DNA of 64,000 nt from Myxococcales bacterium (GTDB lineage: Bacteria > Myxococcota_A > Polyangia > Polyangiales > Polyangiaceae), in NCBI GenBank assembly GCA_016712525.1, contig JADJQX010000008.1, positions 1,302,001-1,366,000 of the forward strand, read 5' to 3'. The position numbers were made by a program, and so were the translations under genes. Below the pieces are notes generated by a model. That model was not told the origin of the DNA. It searched no databases and was given only the letters and a program-made list of their open reading frames with translations. Positions 32,381 through 40,545 of this stretch are shown here, one piece after another; the stretch's first letter is position 1, and each line of letters opens with the position of its first letter.

Positions 32381-34852
32381 TCAGGAGGCGCGGCGGGGGC
32401 GGGTCTCGGCGTGGAGCGCGACGAGCGCGGGCTCCACACGAGCGCGGTGTGCCGCGAGCGTCGCGAGGTAGCGCTTCGGCGTGAGCCCGGCGTCGGGCAG
32501 GAGGCGCTCGACGAGATCGATCGCGTCGGCCTTGCGCGCGAGCTCGGAGCCCCCGACGACGCGCACCACCTCGACGATCGACGCGAGCATCACGTGCACG
32601 GCCTCGGCGTCGGCGAGCTCGGAGCCGTCAAGCGTCCCGTATTCGGCAGGGATCGCGCGAGGGTCGGGGAACCAGCGCGCGTAGCGCCGCCCGAGCGAGG
32701 CATGATCCTTCTGGAGCGACTCGATGCGGGCGCGCTCTCCCTCGCCGAGCATGGACGGCTCCACGATGCCCACCTCACGGAGCGCCTGGCGTTCCGCGTC
32801 GATCTGCTCCATGGCCTCGAGATCGCGCTCACGCGCGAGGTCTTCGAGCTCGGTGACGATCTGGCCGCACGCGCGCTCGAGCTCCGCCGACACGGAGCGA
32901 GGGTCCCCCCGCGTCGGCTCGAGGTGGAGCGGCATCGCCCCGTCGAGGGAGCCGTCGACCATGGCCGCGAGCGTCGCGTCGTCGACGAAGTGGTAGAACG
33001 CGCGCTCGCCTTTTGCGCGCTGCCTCGCGACGAGACCACGGAGCGCCGGGTTCTCGGCGCCGAGCGCCACGACGCTCACGCCGAGCGGGACGTCACCCGA
33101 CACGAGCTCCCTCGCCGCGACCACGGCCGCCTCGTCGATCGCCGACTCGCCGTCGGTCACGAGCACGACCTGCGCGCGGGCGAGGTCCTTGTCGTTCACC
33201 CTGGCCGAAGCCACCACGTCGAACGCCTTGAGGAGCGCGGCCTGGATGTCGGTCCCTCCGGTGCGCACGTAGGCGCACACGTCCGCGATGGCCTTCTCGG
33301 CGAGCTTGGGAGAGTCGATCTTGACGACGGGCCCGACCTCCTCGTTGAAGAAGGCGAAGTAGAGCGAGCAACGCACGAGATCGCCCGAGAGGAGCCTCCG
33401 CATGAGCGTCGCGAGCTCGGCCACCAGCATGGCGTCGCGCACGCGGCCGCGCGGGCCGAGCATGCTCCCCGAGCCGTCGAGCACGAAGACCCGCACCTCC
33501 GAGGTCATCGCGACGCGCGTCGAGCGCTCCACCTCCTCGAGCACGTACCGACGCGAGAGGAGCCGCCCCGTCGCGAGCTGCAGCACGAGCATGCGCGGAT
33601 CCTCGATGAGAGCGTCGGGGATGTCCTCGACCCCTTCGGCCGCCACGAGCTCGAGCGCGGGCGCCGGATAGGGCACGCGCCTGTGCCTCCGCCGCTCGGT
33701 GACGACCCGCACGGGTGAGAGCGTGCCCCCGAGCTCGAAGGCCCCGTCGACCGCGAGCGAGGCGAACAGAAGCTCCCGCTCGGCGCCCTCGGAGAGGTAC
33801 TCGCGCTCGGCCTGCGCGACGGCTTTGTCGGGGCTCGGTGCGTTCGCCGCTCGATCCCGACCGCGCGCGACGGCCTTCGCCACGATGGAGGTCACGTCGA
33901 GGCCGAGTTGCTCCTCGGCCGAGCGCTCCAGCGACGCCCGTCGCGCCTCGTCGCCGAAGGCGCGCACGTCCCCGAACACGGCGTGGGTCGCTCGGCGCGC
34001 GAGCCGGGCATGCGCCGTGTCGGCGGCGCCACACCCCACGTGGGAGATCGCCGCGATCACGGCACGAAAACGCGCCTCCTCCCCCCGCGTCACCGCCGCG
34101 CGCGCTTGGTGCGCGAGCCCCACCTCGAAATCGACCCCGGCCGCCTCGAAACGATCCAGGCGTAATATCTCGGAAAGAATGGACTTTTTGCGCTCGGCCA
34201 CGCCCTCTTCATCGAGCGGGAGCGCGGCGGATGCGTCGAGCAGCACCTGACGGGCCGCCTCGAAGAGCCTCCGTCGACGGGCGAGCACCTGGTGCTCGTT
34301 CCTGCCCGCTTCGAGGAGGTGATCGATCGCCGCGAGCTCGAGCGAGACCACGTGGAGGCGCTCTTCGGTGATCCGCGCGTCCTCGGCGTCGGCGCTCGTT
34401 CGAACGGGCGCGAGCGGAGGGAGGAGGGCCACGCGCGGGGTCTCGGCGACACCGGCCGCGAGCTCTTCACGCTCGGCGGCGTCGAGCGGAGAGAGAGCGC
34501 CCTCGGCGCGGAGCAAGAGCTCGTAGGTGCGCCGAAGCCACGCCGCGTGCGCCACGGGGGCTCGCCTCCGCACCGCCGCGAGGCGCTCCACGTTGACGAG
34601 GTTCTCTTCGAGCTCGTCGATCGCGGCGGCGAGGGCGCGGTCGAGCGCCTCGGGGGTGGGCTCGGGCGCCTCGCGGAAGGCCGCGACGAGCGCGCGCGCC
34701 GCGGCCGAGGAGAGCTTCGGACGCCAGCCGAACCTGTCGAAGAGGGGCGCCGCGACGCGGTAGAGGATCGAGACCTCGTGCGAGCCGCCCACACGATCGG
34801 CGCGCGCCCCGAGCGCCGTGAGCCGCGCGCGCCTCTTCTCCGCGGCGCTCAC
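32381..34852 (-). CDS. VWA-domain protein, partner of MoxR-type ATPase
   Basis: An 823-residue soluble protein starting at GTG 34852, overlapping the stop of the AAA+ gene upstream (GTGA). The VWA domain lies at about 450-620: VRVFVLDGSGSMLG (DxSxS metal site), then RTGGTDIQAAL (conserved Thr) and QVVLVTDGESAID. The N-terminal half is helical; the C-terminal part also looks helical. This is the ViaA/CoxE-like partner of a MoxR ATPase. Such pairs work as chaperones that insert metals or assemble complexes. The unusual length and the identity of the client are open questions. Confidence 0.85.
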   Translation of the reverse strand: MSAAEKRRARLTALGARADRVGGSHEVSILYRVAAPLFDRFGWRPKLSSAAARALVAAFREAPEPTPEALDRALAAAIDELEENLVNVERLAAVRRRAPVAHAAWLRRTYELLLRAEGALSPLDAAEREELAAGVAETPRVALLPPLAPVRTSADAEDARITEERLHVVSLELAAIDHLLEAGRNEHQVLARRRRLFEAARQVLLDASAALPLDEEGVAERKKSILSEILRLDRFEAAGVDFEVGLAHQARAAVTRGEEARFRAVIAAISHVGCGAADTAHARLARRATHAVFGDVRAFGDEARRASLERSAEEQLGLDVTSIVAKAVARGRDRAANAPSPDKAVAQAEREYLSEGAERELLFASLAVDGAFELGGTLSPVRVVTERRRHRRVPYPAPALELVAAEGVEDIPDALIEDPRMLVLQLATGRLLSRRYVLEEVERSTRVAMTSEVRVFVLDGSGSMLGPRGRVRDAMLVAELATLMRRLLSGDLVRCSLYFAFFNEEVGPVVKIDSPKLAEKAIADVCAYVRTGGTDIQAALLKAFDVVASARVNDKDLARAQVVLVTDGESAIDEAAVVAARELVSGDVPLGVSVVALGAENPALRGLVARQRAKGERAFYHFVDDATLAAMVDGSLDGAMPLHLEPTRGDPRSVSAELERACGQIVTELEDLARERDLEAMEQIDAERQALREVGIVEPSMLGEGERARIESLQKDHASLGRRYARWFPDPRAIPAEYGTLDGSELADAEAVHVMLASIVEVVRVVGGSELARKADAIDLVERLLPDAGLTPKRYLATLAAHRARVEPALVALHAETRPRRAS

Positions 34853-37497
34853 GACGCGAGCACCTCTTTCCAGCCATGGTCGGCGCGTGCCGCGCGGAGC
34901 CGCTTCAAGAGCTCGCTCGACTCCCCTTCGAGCGCGTCGATGCGCCCGCGGAGCTCGGTGGCGAACGTGAGCACCTCGGGGAACACCTCGCCCACGACCC
35001 GCGCCTCGAGCGAGAACCGAAGGAGCGCCCCCTCGTCACGCGTGACGTGGAAAAAGCGCGACTCACCGAAGAGCTCGATCGCCTCGCCGATGGCCCCGAG
35101 CTCGGACTTCCCGAGTGCCTCCTGCCCGAGCTCCGCGAGCGGTCGATAGAAGGCCTCGAGCTGCCCGATGGCACGCTCGATACGGGCGAGATCGAGCTTG
35201 CCCATCGTCACACGAAGCTCCGACGGGAGCGCTCCCACGGCGCGCGTGAGCTCGGCGAGCGCCGCGTCGGGTGGGCTCTCCGGCGTGATCTTGGGCTCCT
35301 TGATGCGCGAGGCCGCCTCGACCATCGTGAACGCGAGCGACACCCTCTGCTCCGCCGAGCGCAAGGCACGGAACCCCTCGGCGTCCGGGGTGGGCTGCGC
35401 GGGGCGAGGCTTCTTCTCTTCGCGCTTCACGAGCGCGTTCGCGGCCATCTCGAGCAGCTCCTGTGGCCCGAGCACGTTCCCTAGCCCCCCTCGCTCGAGC
35501 TCCTCGACGAGCGATCCTATCTGGGCCACGAGCTCCATCCGATCCTCGGCCTCGAGCCGCCCGAACGCCGCCGCCAAGAGCGGCTTGATGCGAGGCCCGA
35601 CGACCCGCTGTTTCAGCCGTATCCCGCGGCCACCCATGAGCGCGAAGCGCGCCCCGAGCTCGTCGATCCGAACGATCGTGGGCCCGAGCGCCGCGAGGAT
35701 CGCGCCGAGCTTCGACGCGTCGAGGCGCCCCAGCGCGTCGGCGATGGCGTCGCGGAACGCCGTGTCCATGATCTCGACGACCTCGTCCTCGGCGCGCCCG
35801 ATCGCCTTGTCTCGCGAGGTGCGCGTGAGCGCGTACGCGGGCAGATCGGCGCCGAGGCGCTCGAGACGCTCTTGCGTCGCGACGATCCCCTCGAGCTCCG
35901 CGAGCACTTCGCCCGCGCGCTTCGTGTAGTGGCCGAGATCCGCGTCCGCGGGCATGTCTGCCTCGAGCGTCGCCCCCACCTTGGCCGAAGCGAGGCTCGC
36001 CGCATCGTCGAGGAGAGCTATCGCCCGACCGCGGAGCCAACGCGCGATCGGGCGCGCCGTCCCCGCCGACTTTTCGAGCCCCTGCGCGAGCTCCTCGAGG
36101 GCCTGCGCGATCTCGAGGGGGTGGCCGCTCGCCGTCCCTCCGCCCACACCGGCCCCGGCCAAGAGGCCCTTGCGGAGCGCCCGCTCCACGAGAGACGACA
36201 CCGTCCCCTCGAGCAGCTCACGGGCCTTCTCGGCGCCCGGCGCGCCGCTCTCGACGGCCACCGCGATCTTCTGCGTGGTCTCGAGGAGCGCCTTCGTGTC
36301 GCCCCCGGGCTTCGCTTGCTCGACCGCCCGTTCGAGCGCCACGAGATCGACCGAGCCCTTCGGCGCCGCGCGCGGCACCTTCTTCGGCTTCGGCACACGC
36401 GAGAGGGCGCGGTCGAAGATCTCGCGCTCCGTCCGCATGATCGAGAGCTGCCGGCGCTCGCGGAGGTCGGTCTCACGGCCGAGGAGAGACGCGACCTGCT
36501 CGGGCGTCGGCCCCGAGAGGAGCATGCTCAGCCGGAGGCGCTCGAAGTCTTCGAACATGACCTCCAAAGGCCTGGAAGGATTCGATATTTTGTCGAGCAC
36601 ACACGCCGCGCGCAGCACCCTCCCGAGCCTCACCGCGGTGCGCGTCGAGAGGTAGCGCGTCGGCACGAAGGAAGGGTCGGCCCGGGTCGCCGCCGCCATG
36701 TCCGCCTCGACCCCCGCCATGAGACCTTCGAGCGCCTCGCAGAGGCCATCGTCCATGGTCACGCGCTCGGTCGCCTCCTGGAGGACGTCGAGGTCTTGGA
36801 TGGTGAGCACGCTCTTCCACGAGGCGTTGCGCGACCCACCGAGCTGCGAGCGCAGCACCTTGCCCATCGAGCCCGGCGCGCCGAAGCCCTTCGGGACGAA
36901 CGCGACGAACGCGATGCGATCGACGAACGCGAGCAGCGTCTCCCGCGAGCTCTCGAGCACCTCGGCGAGGTAGCGGTTCGTGGTCATGAGCGCGCACTCG
37001 ATGAGGCCCGCCGTGACCTTGGTGCCCTGCTTCAGCTCACGCTCGTTCAGCACGTTCAACGTCGTGCGCAGCAGCATGTCGCGCCCGTCGAGCACCTCGT
37101 CGAGGAAGGCGTGCACGGCGCCGAGCATGCCCTGATCGGTGAAGTGCTCGGTGCGCCCGGTGGACATGAGCGTCTTGAAGTCGATGGGGCCGACGAGATC
37201 GGTCTGTACGGTGCTCTCGGTGAACTGGCGCGCGAAGAGGCTCGGTTTCCCGGTCGATTCGTCGAGGATCCGGCCGAGCACCGCGGTAGCGACGCCGCTC
37301 TTCGCCGTCCCGGGGGGGCCCGTCATGAGCACGTGCTCGCGGGACAGCAGCGCCAGCGCGACCTGGACCAACAAGTCGTCGCGCTCGACGAAGCTCCGGC
37401 CGAGCTCCGCGAAGAAGTCTTTGAATCGGCCGGCGGCGACCTCGAACGAGGTGGCCGCGGACAGCGCGTGGGAAGGGGCGAGTGGCTTTGCCGTCAC
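34849..37497 (-). CDS. MoxR/RavA-type AAA+ ATPase with long helical C-terminus
   Basis: An 882-residue protein starting at GTG 37497. The AAA+ domain (about 25-330) has Walker A GPPGTAKS (60-67), Walker B-like HAFLDEVLDG, sensor 1 CALMTTNRYLAEV and an arginine-finger region. From about residue 370 the chain is a long helical region rich in Ala, Leu, Glu and Arg (AVEQAKPGGDTKALLETTQK, AQALEELAQGLEKSAGTARP), far beyond normal MoxR (about 330) or RavA (about 500). It is translationally coupled to the VWA gene. Likely a cytoplasmic remodelling chaperone. Confidence 0.85.
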   Translation of the reverse strand: MTAKPLAPSHALSAATSFEVAAGRFKDFFAELGRSFVERDDLLVQVALALLSREHVLMTGPPGTAKSGVATAVLGRILDESTGKPSLFARQFTESTVQTDLVGPIDFKTLMSTGRTEHFTDQGMLGAVHAFLDEVLDGRDMLLRTTLNVLNERELKQGTKVTAGLIECALMTTNRYLAEVLESSRETLLAFVDRIAFVAFVPKGFGAPGSMGKVLRSQLGGSRNASWKSVLTIQDLDVLQEATERVTMDDGLCEALEGLMAGVEADMAAATRADPSFVPTRYLSTRTAVRLGRVLRAACVLDKISNPSRPLEVMFEDFERLRLSMLLSGPTPEQVASLLGRETDLRERRQLSIMRTEREIFDRALSRVPKPKKVPRAAPKGSVDLVALERAVEQAKPGGDTKALLETTQKIAVAVESGAPGAEKARELLEGTVSSLVERALRKGLLAGAGVGGGTASGHPLEIAQALEELAQGLEKSAGTARPIARWLRGRAIALLDDAASLASAKVGATLEADMPADADLGHYTKRAGEVLAELEGIVATQERLERLGADLPAYALTRTSRDKAIGRAEDEVVEIMDTAFRDAIADALGRLDASKLGAILAALGPTIVRIDELGARFALMGGRGIRLKQRVVGPRIKPLLAAAFGRLEAEDRMELVAQIGSLVEELERGGLGNVLGPQELLEMAANALVKREEKKPRPAQPTPDAEGFRALRSAEQRVSLAFTMVEAASRIKEPKITPESPPDAALAELTRAVGALPSELRVTMGKLDLARIERAIGQLEAFYRPLAELGQEALGKSELGAIGEAIELFGESRFFHVTRDEGALLRFSLEARVVGEVFPEVLTFATELRGRIDALEGESSELLKRLRAARADHGWKEVLAS

Positions 37498-37587
37498 GAG
37501 CCGAGGGTACAGGAATTGGGCCGTTGCGCCCGAGAGTTGCGCGGGCTCCGCCTCGGGGTGCGCGAGGGCTCGAGCGTGACCGCGGGT

Positions 37588-39156
37588 TCAGTCGATGCCC
37601 TCGTGGGGCCTGCGTGTCCGCACCACGCGCTCCGCGTTCGCCGCGATGCGTTCCAAGCGGCGATCTTTGGGCTCCGCGAGCACGGCCGCGACCGCTGGCC
37701 GTAACCGAGCCTCGTCCACCCGAGCGAGCTCCGCGGCCGCGAGCAGCGCCCTCGCCGGAGACTCCATGGATAGCGCGCTCGAGAGGGCCACCGACCGCAG
37801 CAGACCGCGGCGCTCCCCCTCGGCCGAGTCACGCGGCGCGGCGCTCGACACCCGCGCGAGCCTGCCCACGAGCCCCGCGGCTTGCACGAGCAGCGGCGCG
37901 AGCAGCTTCGGCCCCGCGAAGATGAGCGCCTCAAGCGCGCTCGCGAGGTGCAGCGCCCGGAGCGGCTCGTCGACCGTGACCGTCGAGCCGACCCGGGTCG
38001 TCCACGAGACGTCGTAGCGAGCCACCCGAGCGAGCGCACCCGCCCTCACCTCGCCGACGAGCCCCGCGAGCGCACCCCCTTCGCCGTCGGCCAGGTCTCC
38101 TGGCCGTGGCGCGCGGACCACGGGCTCGACGGCGTCGAGCATGGCAAAGACCGCCCGCCTCTCGGACGCGAGGAGAGCGTCGCGCAGGCCTTCGTCTCTC
38201 GCCCTCCGCCGCGACGCGCGAGGACGGAGCGCCTCGGCGACACCCGCGCGCGTCGACCTCCACGTAGGGAGATCCGAGCGCGCCACGGCGTGCGCCAACA
38301 TCCGTGCAACCTGCACACGAAGCCGAGGAGCACACGAAGGGAAGTCCCGCGCGAGCGCCTCCGCCCACACGACGCGCGAGAGCGCGAGGCCACCGTCGAA
38401 GAGCTTCAGCGCCAAGAACGGGACGAACGTCGACACCGCGACGTCGGCGAACGGGCGCCCGTCGGCGAGCGCGAGGGCCTCCGCGTCCGCGCTCCGGCCT
38501 TCGAGGAGGGCCTCGAGGAGCGCGTCGCGATCGGGGGCGACGGCCACGACGGGAGGGCGCGCCGATCGGCCGAGGCCACGCCGAACGATGGACTCACCGA
38601 CGAGGGTGAACGCCTCGGCGAGCGACACGATCCCTTCGCGGGCGAGCGACCGCGCGGCCCCGACGGACGCCGACTCTTCCCCGAAGCCGAGCCGAGCACC
38701 CTCGAGCGACGCCCCGAGCAGCGCGTCGAAGGCCACGTCCTCCCCGAACGCCGCGAGACGAAGGGACTCCCGCGCCACGCCGTCCGTGCGTCCGTCCGCG
38801 AGAGCACGGTCGAGATCGTGAGCGATCCGCGCCCGGTCGCCGCCGTCGGGCTCTCCGACGAAGACTTCACCGTCGTAGACCTCGGACACGAGCCGCCTCG
38901 CCGACTCCCCGCCGAAAGTGCACGCGCCCGTCTCGAGCTCGAAGGTCCAGTTGTGCCAAGGGCAGACGAGGCGCCCGTCCCGCACGAGCCCCATGGAGAG
39001 CGGGTGACCCTCGTGGGGGCACGCGTCCTCGAGCACGTGGACACGGCTCCCGACCCGCACACACGCGAGCCGCCTCTTCTCGTGACGAACGAGCTTCGGT
39101 TTGCCTTGCGGGAGGGACACGAGCGTGGCCACGGAGACGAGCTTCTTGGTCGGCAC
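37588..39156 (-). CDS. Rieske [2Fe-2S] protein with large C-terminal helical domain
   Basis: A 522-residue protein. Residues about 1-105 are a Rieske ferredoxin-like domain with ligands CPHEGHP (Cys-x-His) and CPWHNW (Cys-x2-His), the dioxygenase-ferredoxin type. The remaining ~400 residues are Ala/Arg/Leu-rich and helical (FVPFLALKLFDG, LRVQVARMLAHAVARS, HLASALEALIFAG), with no family I can name; a substrate-oxidising partner domain is possible. GTG 39156 is the chosen start; ATG 39219 would add 21 residues. The frame remains open far upstream without coding character. It contains a TGYA-N3-TRCA site (38305). Confidence 0.8.
   Translation of the reverse strand: MPTKKLVSVATLVSLPQGKPKLVRHEKRRLACVRVGSRVHVLEDACPHEGHPLSMGLVRDGRLVCPWHNWTFELETGACTFGGESARRLVSEVYDGEVFVGEPDGGDRARIAHDLDRALADGRTDGVARESLRLAAFGEDVAFDALLGASLEGARLGFGEESASVGAARSLAREGIVSLAEAFTLVGESIVRRGLGRSARPPVVAVAPDRDALLEALLEGRSADAEALALADGRPFADVAVSTFVPFLALKLFDGGLALSRVVWAEALARDFPSCAPRLRVQVARMLAHAVARSDLPTWRSTRAGVAEALRPRASRRRARDEGLRDALLASERRAVFAMLDAVEPVVRAPRPGDLADGEGGALAGLVGEVRAGALARVARYDVSWTTRVGSTVTVDEPLRALHLASALEALIFAGPKLLAPLLVQAAGLVGRLARVSSAAPRDSAEGERRGLLRSVALSSALSMESPARALLAAAELARVDEARLRPAVAAVLAEPKDRRLERIAANAERVVRTRRPHEGID
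38305..38315. repeat. TGYA-N3-TRCA palindrome, copy 7
   Basis: TGCA-ACC-TGCA inside the Rieske gene (coding strand GTG CAG GTT GCA CGG). Confidence 0.55.
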
Positions 39157-39402
39157 GGCCGGTACGATGCCAAAATCCGTGGCGGCGCGTCCCGGAGAAC
39201 GGGAGCGCAAAAATTGCATCGATTTCGAAGGGTTGTGAGCCGTGCAAGGGTGCGTCCCCACTTTCCTTCGGTGGCCGACGTCCCAAGGGCCGCACGATCC
39301 CGAGGAAGATTCCGTTCCTCCTTGCGTACCCCCTCCCGATTTGGAAAAGATGGACCGTTGGGTAATCCGCCCACGGCCTCCCCCCTTCGCCCGAGAGCCT
39401 TC

Positions 39403-40416
39403 ATGAACACCAAACGCGCCCTTGCCGGTCTCGCCGCCCTGTCCTCCCTCGCCTTCGCCCTCGCCGCCTGCTCGGCCGAGGTCACCCCGGAGAGCGGCAC
39501 CGAAGATCCGGGCGCCGAGCTCGACGTGCAAGGCGAGTCGAACTCCGAAGAGGCGCTCACCGAGCCGCGCAACATCCGCGGCCTCGACAAGATGGCCACC
39601 AAAGAGATCGCGCTCACCTTCGACGACGGGCCGCGCGCCGAGTCGATCGAGTTCGCGCAGTGGCTGAAGGACCAGGGCGTCATCGCCACGTTCTTCATGA
39701 CGGGCAAGAGCGTCGAGTCGAACGCGACCACCAGGTCGGCCCCGGCCAAGATCGCGGCGATGGGCCACCTCATCGCGAACCACACCTACACGCACCCCAT
39801 CACCCCGGCCTTCGCGGCGCTCAGCCAGCAGAAGATGGTCGAGGAGATCTTCAAGACCGACCAGCTCATCGCGAGCGCCATCGAGCGCGGCGCCCCCTCG
39901 CTGCTCCGCACGTCGGGCGGCAGCTGGAGCAGCACGGTCTCGAGCACGCTCAACGGCAACCCGCAGACGAAGCACTACATCGGCAACATCTACTGGGACA
40001 TCGGCGGCGACATGGCCAACGGGTACGGCGCCGACTGGGCCTGCTGGGGCACGCGCTACAACCTCACGCCCCAAGACTGCGGCAACCGCTACCTGAAAGA
40101 GATCGCCGACCGCGGCAACAAGGGCATCGTCCTCCTCCACGACATCCACGCGAAGACGCGCACGATGGTCAAAGAGACGATCGTCCCGCGCCTCAAGGCG
40201 CAGGGCTTCAAGTTCGTGCGCATGGACCAGATCGCGGGCATCGCGCCCGAGACTCCCACGGGCGGCGGCGCGGTGTCGGCGGGCGCTTCCTGCGGTGGCA
40301 ACTGCGTGTGGTCGGGCCAGTGCGTGAATCGCCCGCACGCGGCGAACGCCCCGGGTGGCGCGGCGCTCGTCTGTGTCGAGCGCGGAAACTGCAGCCAGAA
40401 GTGCACGCCGCAGTGA
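39403..40416 (+). CDS. polysaccharide deacetylase lipoprotein (NodB/CE4)
   Basis: A 337-residue lipoprotein: MNTKRALAGLAALSSLAFALAAC, Cys23 in lipobox LAAC. The CE4 domain has the catalytic base and metal Asp in ALTFDDGPRAE, the metal-binding HTYTH, an arm with LRTSGGSW, and VLLHDIHAKT near the end. This family removes acetyl groups from peptidoglycan, chitin or exopolysaccharide. A Cys-rich C-terminal tail (about 300-337: CGGNCVWSGQC, CVERGNCSQKC) looks like a small disulfide-bonded or carbohydrate-contacting module. A rho-independent terminator follows. Confidence 0.9.
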   Translation: MNTKRALAGLAALSSLAFALAACSAEVTPESGTEDPGAELDVQGESNSEEALTEPRNIRGLDKMATKEIALTFDDGPRAESIEFAQWLKDQGVIATFFMTGKSVESNATTRSAPAKIAAMGHLIANHTYTHPITPAFAALSQQKMVEEIFKTDQLIASAIERGAPSLLRTSGGSWSSTVSSTLNGNPQTKHYIGNIYWDIGGDMANGYGADWACWGTRYNLTPQDCGNRYLKEIADRGNKGIVLLHDIHAKTRTMVKETIVPRLKAQGFKFVRMDQIAGIAPETPTGGGAVSAGASCGGNCVWSGQCVNRPHAANAPGGAALVCVERGNCSQKCTPQ

Positions 40417-40435
40417 CCTGAGCGACCTCTCCCCT

Positions 40436-40478
40436 CGCGCCCGTGTGCCCCCTCGGCAACACGGGCGCGTGCTTTTTT
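40436..40478 (+). terminator. rho-independent terminator
   Basis: Arms CGCGCCCGTGT (40436-40446) and ACACGGGCGCG (40459-40469) are followed by a TTTTTT run. It ends the deacetylase transcript. Confidence 0.88.
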
Positions 40479-40545
40479 CGGGGATTTTCGAGCCCCTCGT
40501 CGTCGCGGTCGACGGTCCCTCGCGAGTGGGGCTAGGGTCGCGCGC

